Shown: one piece after another, positions 8,608 through 13,542 of the stretch | How the letters are laid out: the number at the start of each line of letters is the position of its first letter | How positions within the stretch are numbered: the first letter of the stretch is position 1 | Assembly: GCA_044225555.1 (NCBI GenBank) | Contig: JBGAIM010000013.1 | Coordinates: 1 to 64,000, forward strand | DNA from: JADLHS01 sp044225555 | Lineage (GTDB): Bacteria > Verrucomicrobiota > Verrucomicrobiia > Limisphaerales > JADLHS01 | Length of the DNA stretch: 64,000 nucleotides | Reading direction: 5' to 3' | The notes under the pieces: generated by a model | Seen by the model: only the letters and a program-made list of their open reading frames with translations | The model's database searches: none | What the model was told of the DNA's origin: nothing | Position numbers and translations under genes: made by a program

Positions 8608-8682
8608 TGGCTGCCTCGCTTGGATTTGCACCAAGACCGACGGGGTCAAAACCCGGTATGCTGCGTGTTACACCACGAGGCA
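8608..8682 (-). tRNA. tRNA-like, anticodon TTG (Gln), unit 3
   Basis: Perfect acceptor TGCCTCG/CGAGGCA, discriminator G, encoded CCA. Anticodon loop TTTTGAC. T-stem CTTGG/CCAAG, T-loop TGCAAAT. D-loop AACACGCA ends in GCA, which can pair with TGC of the T-loop. Confidence 0.8.
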
Positions 8683-8687
8683 AAAGT

Positions 8688-8764
8688 TGGTGGAGCCGGA
8701 GGTAGTTGCAACCTCACCCAACCGGATTAAAAGTCCGGTGCCGGTCTGCTGTGGCTTCGACTCC
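8688..8764 (-). tRNA. tRNA-like, anticodon TTT (Lys), unit 4
   Basis: Acceptor GGAGTCG/CGGCTCC, discriminator A, encoded CCA. Anticodon stem CCGGA/TCCGG, loop CTTTTAA. T-stem GAGGT/ACCTC with T-loop TGCAACT, so the normally invariant G53-C61 pair is T-A. D-loop contains AGCAGA. Confidence 0.78.
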
Positions 8765-8771
8765 GTGAGAA

Positions 8772-8847
8772 TGGTGCTCGCGGCAGGGGTTGCACCTGCA
8801 CTGGCGACGTTCTCAACGTCGTGTCTCTGCTGTTGGACTACGCGAGC
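8772..8847 (-). tRNA. tRNA-like, anticodon GAG (Leu), unit 5
   Basis: Perfect acceptor GCTCGCG/CGCGAGC, discriminator A, encoded CCA. Anticodon stem CGACG/CGTCG, loop TTGAGAA. Variable loop is only five bases (CCAGT), unlike normal bacterial tRNA-Leu with its long arm. T-stem GCAGG/CCTGC, T-loop TGCAACC; D-loop AACAGCAGA. Confidence 0.78.
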
Positions 8848-8855
8848 AAGGAAAT

Positions 8856-8927
8856 TGGAGCCTCCAGCCGGTGATGCTCCGGCAGGATCGCTTTACAAAA
8901 GCAATCCGCAGGCTGCTGCGTGGAGGC
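8856..8927 (-). tRNA. tRNA-like, anticodon TGT (Thr), unit 6
   Basis: Perfect acceptor GCCTCCA/TGGAGGC, discriminator T, encoded CCA. Anticodon loop TTTGTAA. T-stem GCCGG/CCGGC, T-loop AGCATCA. The D-arm is very small: GCAG/CTGC closing a four-base loop CAGC. Confidence 0.72.
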
Positions 8928-9030
8928 GAAAACGGAATGACGTGTCGAGGTTTACTTCCATGCTAATAAATCCAGCCTTGCTAGTTTTATTTGACATGAT
9001 TCACACCGACTGGTTTACTAATGTTCTTAT

Positions 9031-9822
9031 ATGACTAGTCAGACTAGTTCAAACAGAAAAAGGATAAACCAGCGTCTGGTTGCTGCTCCGGCCAATGCGG
9101 TGCTTACATCCGCTTGGCTGAAGGGGCGCGGCATCTCCAGCAAGCTCGCCGGCTACTACGCCAGTTCGGGATGGCTGCATCGCATTGGCGATGGGGCCTT
9201 TACGGTCCAAAGAGCGGAGCCCACCTGGTTAGGAGCGGTCTTCGGACTCCAGCAAAAATCCCAATCCCTTCATCCGGGTGGACGCACGGCACTGGAGCTT
9301 TCAGGGCTCGCTCATTTTCTGCCTCTGGGTGAAGCGCATCCGCTTTTCCTCTTCAGCCGATCCGGAGACCGATTACCGTCTTGGTTTCAGGGATTGCCGT
9401 GGTCAAAGCGCGTCCGACATGTGCGCACGAATTTCCTGCCCGACAATCTCGGGTTCAACCAGCATCGTGAGGGGGAGCTCGTCGTCAAGATATCGGCTCC
9501 CGAGCGTGCCGCTCTCGAGTTTCTTCAAGCGCTTGAACCCTCCGCAAACGAGTATGAACACGCGAATCTGATCTTCGAAGGACTTGGAACATTACGTCCC
9601 GACGTGCTGCAATCGCTTCTGGAGCATTGCTCCTCAGTGAAGGTGAAACGCCTGTTTCTCCATCTGGCGGAAAGGCACAATCACGCGTGGTTCAAATCTC
9701 TGGATCTGACCAAAGTGTCACTAGGCAGCGGTAAGCGCGTGCTGGTGGCCGGTGGCCGACTGGATCCCAAATACCTCATCACCGTTCCCGCCCTGCCTGA
9801 AACCCCAAGTGATGCACCATGA
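9031..9822 (+). CDS. abiEi: AbiEi-type antitoxin
   Basis: 263 residues. The N-terminal part (about 15-60, LTSAWLKGRGISSKLAGYYASSGW, quoted in part) is the winged-helix domain that binds the operon promoter, and the rest matches the AbiEi C-terminal region that counteracts the toxin. The stop overlaps the start of the toxin gene by 4 bp (ATGA, 9819-9822), the normal arrangement of type IV AbiE pairs. It is on the plus strand, opposite to the tRNA-like genes on both sides. The ATG at 9031 is close to the likely transcription start, and a plausible AT-rich promoter lies at 8960-9025. Confidence 0.85.
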   Translation: MTSQTSSNRKRINQRLVAAPANAVLTSAWLKGRGISSKLAGYYASSGWLHRIGDGAFTVQRAEPTWLGAVFGLQQKSQSLHPGGRTALELSGLAHFLPLGEAHPLFLFSRSGDRLPSWFQGLPWSKRVRHVRTNFLPDNLGFNQHREGELVVKISAPERAALEFLQALEPSANEYEHANLIFEGLGTLRPDVLQSLLEHCSSVKVKRLFLHLAERHNHAWFKSLDLTKVSLGSGKRVLVAGGRLDPKYLITVPALPETPSDAP

Positions 9823-10739
9823 AAGACAGCCCATTTTTCAAGCAGGCTGACCTGCTGGTTCAGATGCTTCCCTTCGTGAACGCAGAGACCTGCTTTGCGC
9901 TCAAGGGCGGAACAGCGATCAATTTCTTCGTTCGCAACTTCCCCCGCCTCTCCGTGGACATTGACCTGGTATATGTTCCGGTCGAAGACCGTGCGGCTTC
10001 ACTTCGGGGAATTGATGGCGCACTTAAACGCATCGCGGCAAAGATCCGCCGCTCAATGCCAGCGGCCCAAGTAATGGAACGGAAACTCGCCGCCGAGAGC
10101 AGCGTGGTAAAGCTGACGGTGCGCGTGCCAAATCTCGGCGAAGTGAAAATTGAACCCAACACGGTTTTGCGTGGGGTGGTGCATCCAACAACGGAGCGCA
10201 CGCTGGTCGCGAGGGCCGTCGAGGTGTTCGGACGATCTGCCACCATGCAGACTGTGTCGCTGCCGGAACTTTACGGCGGGAAACTTTGCGCTGCGCTGGA
10301 TCGGCAGCACCCACGTGACCTGTTCGACGTGCATGGATTGCTACAAGCGGAGGGAATCACCGATGAAATCCGTCGCGCATTCGTCATTTACCTGGCAAGT
10401 CACGACCGGCCCATGAGCGAACTTCTCACTCCCAACCGCCAAAACCTGAAACAGGTCTTTGCGGATCAGTTCGAGGGCATGACCCTTGACCCCGTGCCGC
10501 TGACGGTGCTGGAGAAAACGCGCGAGCAATTGATCGAATACATCAACAGCAGTCTGACCTCCGCTGAACGGGAATTTCTCCTATCCGTGAAGCGACTGGA
10601 GCCAAAGTGGGATTTGCTCGGAATTCCCGGAATCGAACGATTGCCAGGAGTGCAATGGAAACTTTACAACCTGCGCAAAATGACACCCGCAAAACGTCTG
10701 GCGGCCGAAGAACTTCTCCGACGCAAGCTTGGACTGTGA
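9819..10739 (+). CDS. abiEii: AbiEii-type nucleotidyltransferase toxin
   Basis: 306 residues. It has the DNA polymerase beta-like nucleotidyltransferase motif: GGT at 30-32 (LKGGTAINFF) and the catalytic D47-x-D49 (SVDIDLVY), followed by ELYGGKLCAALDRQHPRD and FDVHGLL. AbiEii toxins cause growth arrest or abortive infection, and related MenT toxins are known to add nucleotides to tRNA 3' ends. All visible catalytic residues are present. It is coupled to abiEi. It lies between two blocks of tRNA-like genes, so a relation between the toxin and altered tRNAs is an attractive but unproved idea. Confidence 0.87.
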   Translation: MKDSPFFKQADLLVQMLPFVNAETCFALKGGTAINFFVRNFPRLSVDIDLVYVPVEDRAASLRGIDGALKRIAAKIRRSMPAAQVMERKLAAESSVVKLTVRVPNLGEVKIEPNTVLRGVVHPTTERTLVARAVEVFGRSATMQTVSLPELYGGKLCAALDRQHPRDLFDVHGLLQAEGITDEIRRAFVIYLASHDRPMSELLTPNRQNLKQVFADQFEGMTLDPVPLTVLEKTREQLIEYINSSLTSAEREFLLSVKRLEPKWDLLGIPGIERLPGVQWKLYNLRKMTPAKRLAAEELLRRKLGL

Positions 10740-10772
10740 TCCCCACACTGTCGTCAACCGTAACCGCAAGAG

Positions 10773-10844
10773 TGGTCGCAATCCCGAGTGCTGCCCTCGG
10801 CAGAGCTGGCTTATGAAACCGGCTTGAGCGCTGGCTCGATTGCG
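10773..10844 (-). tRNA. tRNA-like, anticodon CAT (Met), unit 7
   Basis: Perfect acceptor CGCAATC/GATTGCG, discriminator A, encoded CCA. Anticodon loop TTCATAA, with one mismatch in the stem. T-stem CCGAG/CTCGG, T-loop GGCAGCA. D-arm GAGC/GCTC closes a four-base loop CAGC. Confidence 0.72.
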
Positions 10845-10868
10845 GTCCTTGCGGACGGCCACCAAAAC

Positions 10869-10943
10869 TGGAGTCCTCACCCGGAGTTGCACCGGGCTGA
10901 TTCGCTTACCGAGCGAATGCATCGCTGACAATGCTTTGAGGGC
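10869..10943 (-). tRNA. tRNA-like, anticodon GGT (Thr), unit 8
   Basis: Acceptor GCCCTCA/TGAGGAC (one C-A mismatch), discriminator T, encoded CCA. D-stem GCAT/ATGC with loop TGTCAGCG. Anticodon stem TTCGC/GCGAA, loop TCGGTAA, so C replaces U33. T-stem CCCGG/CCGGG, T-loop TGCAACT. Confidence 0.78.
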
Positions 10944-10951
10944 AGTGAAAG

Positions 10952-11029
10952 TGGCGTCCCTGACCGGCTTCGCTCCGGTGATCTCCTGCATGAGAGGCAG
11001 GCGTGTTGACTGGACTACACCACAGGGAC
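10952..11029 (-). tRNA. tRNA-like, anticodon CTC (Glu), unit 9
   Basis: Perfect acceptor GTCCCTG/CAGGGAC, discriminator G, encoded CCA. D-stem GTGT/ACAC, loop AGTCCAGTCA. Anticodon stem CCTGC/GCAGG, loop CTCTCAT. T-stem ACCGG/CCGGT, T-loop AGCGAAG. It shares its anticodon with the ordinary tRNA-Glu at 16715 but has an altered T-loop. Confidence 0.8.
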
Positions 11030-11110
11030 GTAAGGCTAATCTCTGCCTCCTTGAAATTGTATTTCCGCTTTCCAAGCGCATTCGCTTTGAATGAATATGC
11101 GCCGAGAAAC

Positions 11111-11608
11111 ATGAAGACTCCGGTCACTGATGCTGCAGTGGAAGAATACGTGACTCGGATTCTTTCTGGCGGACCTCTTGGCAGAGTCTTCCCTGGCAAA
11201 CTGTCAGAATGCGATTTTACCCCGATCCAGCGCGAGAAGATCAGGAAGGCCAGAGCTGAAAAACGGATCCTGCAAAAGAAGGTCAAACCGACCGTAACTC
11301 CAATTGCAACCAAGCCGAACACCAAGGCGTCGATCCAACCTGAACCAAATCCAACAAAGGCTCTGACGAAGCTGAAGCGAATTCTGTATCTACAAGGCGG
11401 CAACTGCTTCTTCTGCGGGAAGTCGCTGGGAGAAGGCGATGCCAGCGTCGAACACCTGAACCCCAAATCACGTGGCGGCACCAGCACTGAGGACAACGAA
11501 GTAGTTTGTCACAAGAGCTTGAACCACGTCTTCGGGAATATGGAGTTGAAGCGGAAGTTCGAGTTTGTGCTCAAGACAAAGGGCTCATTCCGTTGTCCAG
11601 GGACGTGA
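11111..11608 (+). CDS. HNH endonuclease inside the tRNA-like array
   Basis: 165 residues. The C-terminal half has an HNH core: CFFCGKSL, VEHLNPKSRGG and NEVVCHKSLNHVFGN. The N-terminal half is basic and low in complexity (KARAEKRILQKKVKPTV, Pro/Lys/Thr-rich), possibly for nucleic-acid binding. I chose the ATG at 11111, since an earlier start at 11003 would lie within tRNA-like unit 9. It is on the opposite strand to the tRNA-like genes around it. It may be a homing-type insertion into the array or a functional partner; the sequence alone does not decide. Confidence 0.8.
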   Translation: MKTPVTDAAVEEYVTRILSGGPLGRVFPGKLSECDFTPIQREKIRKARAEKRILQKKVKPTVTPIATKPNTKASIQPEPNPTKALTKLKRILYLQGGNCFFCGKSLGEGDASVEHLNPKSRGGTSTEDNEVVCHKSLNHVFGNMELKRKFEFVLKTKGSFRCPGT

Positions 11609-11649
11609 TAACTCCTGACGTGGCAGTGTTGATCTGCGTCGCTCAATTT

Positions 11650-11726
11650 TGGTGTCCCCAGCCGGACTTTCACCGGCAACCTGACGCTTAGGACGCGCCC
11701 GCTCTGATGCTTTGAGCTATGGGGAC
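11650..11726 (-). tRNA. tRNA-like, anticodon CCT (Arg), unit 10
   Basis: Perfect acceptor GTCCCCA/TGGGGAC, discriminator A, encoded CCA. D-stem GCTC/GAGC with loop AAAGCATCA. Anticodon loop GTCCTAA. T-stem GCCGG/CCGGC, T-loop TGAAAGT. The T-loop TGA is matched by TCA in the D-loop. Confidence 0.8.
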
Positions 11727-11729
11727 AAA

Positions 11730-11821
11730 TGGTCGGCGTGCCGGGTAATGCTCCCGGGCTCGGCACTCATCTAGTGCGATGCGGGGTATAAAGCCGCCGG
11801 TTCTCTTTGAACTACACGCCG
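11730..11821 (-). tRNA. Class II tRNA-like, anticodon unclear (TAT or TTA), unit 11
   Basis: Perfect acceptor CGGCGTG/CACGCCG, discriminator A, encoded CCA. D-stem GTTC/GAAC with a five-base loop AAAGA. The anticodon stem pairs best as GCGGC/CCCGC with a C-C closing mismatch and loop TTTATAC (TAT, Ile). A shifted fold gives TTA. A long variable arm GCACT/AGTGC is present. T-stem CCGGG/CCCGG, T-loop AGCATTA. Confidence 0.65.
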
Positions 11822-11909
11822 TGGCGGAATGTCGTGGACTTGCGCCACTTGCCCGAAGGCACGCACTCGTTAGCACCGAGGTCCGGCACGCTTGTCCGGT
11901 GGACATTCC
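11822..11909 (-). tRNA. Class II tRNA-like, anticodon GCT (Ser), unit 12
   Basis: Perfect acceptor GGAATGT/ACATTCC, discriminator G, encoded CCA that directly abuts unit 11. D-stem CCGG/CCGG with loop ACAAGCGTG. Anticodon loop GTGCTAA. Variable arm TGCC/GGCA with a TTCG loop. T-loop CGCAAGT, whose CGC is complementary to GCG in the D-loop. Confidence 0.8.
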
Positions 11910-11913
11910 AATT

Positions 11914-11997
11914 TGGTCGGCGTGGGGAGACTTGCACTCCCAAGGCTGTTCGGTATTGAGGCGAACCGGTCTGCTATTCCCTGTCAACCACACGCCG
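11914..11997 (-). tRNA. tRNA-like, anticodon CAA (Leu), unit 13
   Basis: Perfect acceptor CGGCGTG/CACGCCG, identical to unit 11. Discriminator A, encoded CCA. Anticodon stem TTCGC/CCGAA (C-C closing mismatch), loop CTCAATA. Variable loop seven bases (CAGCCTT). T-stem GGGAG/CTCCC, T-loop TGCAAGT. The D region is long and contains GGGAATAGCAGACC. Confidence 0.72.
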
Positions 11998-11998
11998 G

Positions 11999-12080
11999 TC
12001 GGCAACCCGGGACTTGCACCCGGAAGGCGCGGCGATTTTAAGTCGCCGGGGTCTGCTATTCCCGCTGAGGCCAGTTGCCG
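11999..12080 (-). tRNA. tRNA-like, anticodon TAA (Leu), unit 14
   Basis: Perfect acceptor CGGCAAC/GTTGCCG, discriminator A. CCA is not fully encoded (CCG, overlapping the 5' end of unit 13). Anticodon stem GGCGA/TCGCC, loop CTTAAAA. Variable loop seven bases. T-stem CCGGG/CCCGG, T-loop TGCAAGT. D region contains GGGAATAGCAGACCC. Confidence 0.75.
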
Positions 12081-12085
12081 CGAAA

Positions 12086-12169
12086 TGGTGGGCATGAAGG
12101 GACTTGCACCCCCAAGGCTGCCAGATTCTGAGTCTGGACCCTCTGCTATTCGGGTTAAACCACATGCCC
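12086..12169 (-). tRNA. tRNA-like, anticodon CAG (Leu), unit 15
   Basis: Perfect acceptor GGGCATG/CATGCCC, discriminator A, encoded CCA. Anticodon stem CCAGA/TCTGG, loop CTCAGAA. Variable loop CAGCCTT as in unit 13. T-loop TGCAAGT. Inner D-stem ACCC/GGGT encloses GAATAGCAGA, after an extra five bases following the acceptor stem. Confidence 0.78.
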
Positions 12170-12175
12170 GTAAAC

Positions 12176-12251
12176 TGGTGCATCCGGCAGGACTCCCACC
12201 TGCAAACTCTCCGTTCGAAGCGGAGGATGATCATAATTTCACCACGGATGC
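12176..12251 (-). tRNA. tRNA-like, anticodon TCG (Arg), unit 16
   Basis: Perfect acceptor GCATCCG/CGGATGC, discriminator A, encoded CCA. D-stem GTGA/TCAT, loop AATTATGA. Anticodon stem CTCCG/CGGAG, loop CTTCGAA. T-stem GCAGG/CCTGC, T-loop TGGGAGT. G55 is present but C56 is replaced and no D-loop match is obvious. Confidence 0.78.
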
Positions 12252-12256
12252 GGAAA

Positions 12257-12331
12257 TGGTGGGTCGCCTCGGATTCGCACCGAGTTCTCGCCGGTTAAGA
12301 GCCGGGACTTCACTGTCAAAGTTTGCAACCC
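12257..12331 (-). tRNA. tRNA-like, anticodon CTT (Lys), unit 17
   Basis: Acceptor GGGTTGC/GCGACCC, discriminator A, encoded CCA. D-stem ACTT/AAGT with loop TGACAGTG. Anticodon loop CTCTTAA. T-stem CTCGG/CCGAG, T-loop TGCGAAT. Confidence 0.8.
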
Positions 12332-12336
12332 AAGCG

Positions 12337-12405
12337 AACACGAAGGCGGAGTTGAACCGCCGCAGCCAGGTCTGTGAAGCCCTGACCGACACCGGGATTT
12401 CGCGT
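12337..12405 (-). tRNA. Degenerate tRNA-like with normal T-loop, unit 18
   Basis: The acceptor ACGCGAA/TTCGTGT and T-arm GGCGG/CCGCC with a canonical T-loop TTCAACT can be drawn. The anticodon arm does not give a clean five-pair stem and seven-base loop, CCA is not encoded, and the D-arm is minimal (CCG/CGG). It may be a pseudogene. Confidence 0.4.
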
Positions 12406-12420
12406 CGCATGAAATGGAAT

Positions 12421-12498
12421 CCCAAGCGCACTGAATCCGGTTCCCGGCCATTACTTCGACCCTGCGGGGTCTCTGCCGGCGGACCGGATTCACTTGGG
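12421..12498 (-). ncRNA. Structured RNA candidate, possible Y RNA relative
   Basis: A long stem is formed by CCCAAG/CTTGGG and TGAATCCGGT/ACCGGATTCA, separated by a five-base bulge on one side. It encloses CCGGC/GCCGG and a hairpin GACCC/GGGTC with a four-base loop, followed by GTCGAAG. It sits in line with tRNA-like genes but is not a cloverleaf. GNCGAANG-like motifs are known from Ro-binding stems of bacterial Y RNAs. A Ro60 remnant lies 1 kb away. The identification is tentative. Confidence 0.4.
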
Positions 12499-12501
12499 AA
12501 A

Positions 12502-12576
12502 TGGACGGGCATGAGGGTAGCGCGCCCTCTACTCCGGTTTGGAAGACCGGCGTGTATCTATGAACACCTATGCCCG
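12502..12576 (-). tRNA. tRNA-like, anticodon TCC (Gly), unit 20
   Basis: Perfect acceptor CGGGCAT/ATGCCCG, discriminator T, encoded CCA. D-stem GTGT/ACAC with loop TCATAGAT. Anticodon stem CCGGT/ACCGG, loop CTTCCAA. T-stem GAGGG/CCCTC, T-loop CGCGCTA. Confidence 0.8.
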
Positions 12577-12581
12577 AAGAT

Positions 12582-12640
12582 TGGAGTCCCCTTGCATGAT
12601 CCTGAACTCAACCGCCTGAAACCAATCGGCCAATGGGGAC
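12582..12640 (-). tRNA. Truncated tRNA remnant, unit 21
   Basis: Six of seven acceptor pairs (GTCCCCA/AGGGGAC), discriminator T and CCA are present, but only 59 bases separate the ends and at least one arm is missing. No anticodon can be assigned. It is probably a decayed array unit. Confidence 0.4.
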
Positions 12641-12644
12641 CGGT

Positions 12645-13391
12645 TCAGATTTCAACAACCAACGACGGTTTGAAACCGATCTGCAACTCATTGGGATACC
12701 CGCGGGGATTGGCAAGCACCCGGGTGGAGCCAACAACATAATCGGAGTGCTGGTGGATGTGGCCATGAATCCATAGCGCTGCCTTACTGGCGGCAACGAA
12801 CGGCTCCAAGTTGGAAGCGAACGCCGGATTCAACGGGTCATTCCGATACCGCTGGGAAATGGATTTGGGGCTGGGCGCATGGTGCGTCACCACCACCACC
12901 TTTTTTCCACGGGCCTCCTCGGTCTCTTGAATCAACCATTGCAACGACTCCGCGTGGAATCGCCGCGCATCTGCCGGACGAAATCGCCGGTAGGACGGGG
13001 TGATGCGAATACGCCGGAAATCAGTCATGCCCGTCTGTGCTGTCACCTCAGCCAACACCACATCTCCATTCAGGCGAAAGTCCGTCCACAAAGTGGCTCC
13101 CAAAAAGACGACCCCGTCGATTTCGGCGCGGCCGTTTTCCAACACGTGGATGTTACTGTCCGCCGCTGCCGCTTTGATCTCCTCCGTCAGCTTCGGAATC
13201 TTCTGGCCATAGAACTCATGGTTACCCAGGACATAGATGACGGGTTGTGTGGGAAACGCCTCACGAATCCATTTTATCCCGTTCAAGCCGGTGTGAATGT
13301 CGCCCGCGAGCACGATCACATCCGCCTTCACCTTCCACGGCTGAAACGGCGCAAACTCCAAATGCAAATCGCTCAAGATGTGAATTCGCAT
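12645..13391 (-). CDS. Calcineurin-like metallophosphoesterase
   Basis: 248 residues with the full set of metallophosphoesterase motifs: DLHLE (8-12), AGDIH (about 29-33), LGNHEFYG, VTHHAPS and HGHIHQHSDY. These bind two metal ions for phosphoester cleavage. No signal peptide is present, so it is cytoplasmic. It lies between tRNA-like unit 21 and the tRNA-Cys-like unit on the same strand and ends 5 bp from unit 21. In an island with RtcB, a role in trimming cyclic phosphates or other RNA ends is plausible but is inference; the sequence does not show the substrate. Confidence 0.88.
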   Translation of the reverse strand: MRIHILSDLHLEFAPFQPWKVKADVIVLAGDIHTGLNGIKWIREAFPTQPVIYVLGNHEFYGQKIPKLTEEIKAAAADSNIHVLENGRAEIDGVVFLGATLWTDFRLNGDVVLAEVTAQTGMTDFRRIRITPSYRRFRPADARRFHAESLQWLIQETEEARGKKVVVVTHHAPSPKSISQRYRNDPLNPAFASNLEPFVAASKAALWIHGHIHQHSDYVVGSTRVLANPRGYPNELQIGFKPSLVVEI

Positions 13392-13420
13392 GCGCCCTCC
13401 TATCAGAATGGGGTCATAAT

Positions 13421-13495
13421 TGGAATCCCGTGCTGGAATCGCACCAGCCTCTGCGGCTTTGCAGGCCGCCGCCTGAACTGCTCGGCCAACGGGAT
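13421..13495 (-). tRNA. tRNA-like, anticodon GCA (Cys), unit 22
   Basis: Perfect acceptor ATCCCGT/ACGGGAT, discriminator T, encoded CCA. Anticodon stem GCGGC/GCCGC, loop CTGCAAA. T-stem GCTGG/CCAGC, T-loop TGCGATT. The D-arm is GCC/GGC with AGCAG in the loop. It stands alone between the metallophosphoesterase and the Ro60 remnant. Confidence 0.8.
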
Positions 13496-13509
13496 GTGTA
13501 ATTGAAAGC

Positions 13510-13537
13510 GCAGGCGGAAGTTTTCACCTCCGCCCGC
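13510..13537 (-). terminator. Hairpin after the Ro60 remnant
   Basis: The arms GCAGGCGGA and TCCGCCCGC form a nine-position stem with one mismatch just downstream of the Ro60 stop codon on the minus strand, followed by GCTTTC. It may be a weak terminator. Confidence 0.45.
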
Positions 13538-13542
13538 GTTGA

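Noticed and set aside
12337..12405. Functional tRNA with normal TTC T-loop in the array
   Set aside because: The anticodon arm does not form and CCA is absent; reported only as degenerate.
12421..12498. tRNA-Sec-like or other long-arm tRNA
   Set aside because: No T-loop, anticodon loop or CCA in a consistent position; the outer stem is too long for an acceptor stem.
8428..12640. Possible CRISPR array because of repeated TTGCAC-like motifs at regular spacing
   Set aside because: The repeated motif is the T-loop of successive tRNA-like units; spacers are the rest of the cloverleaves and the repeats are too short and varied.
11779..12741. A long plus-strand open frame of 320 codons across the third tRNA-like block
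   Set aside because: It is antisense to eight or more folded tRNA-like units and repeats similar peptides only because the units share T-loops. Not a gene.
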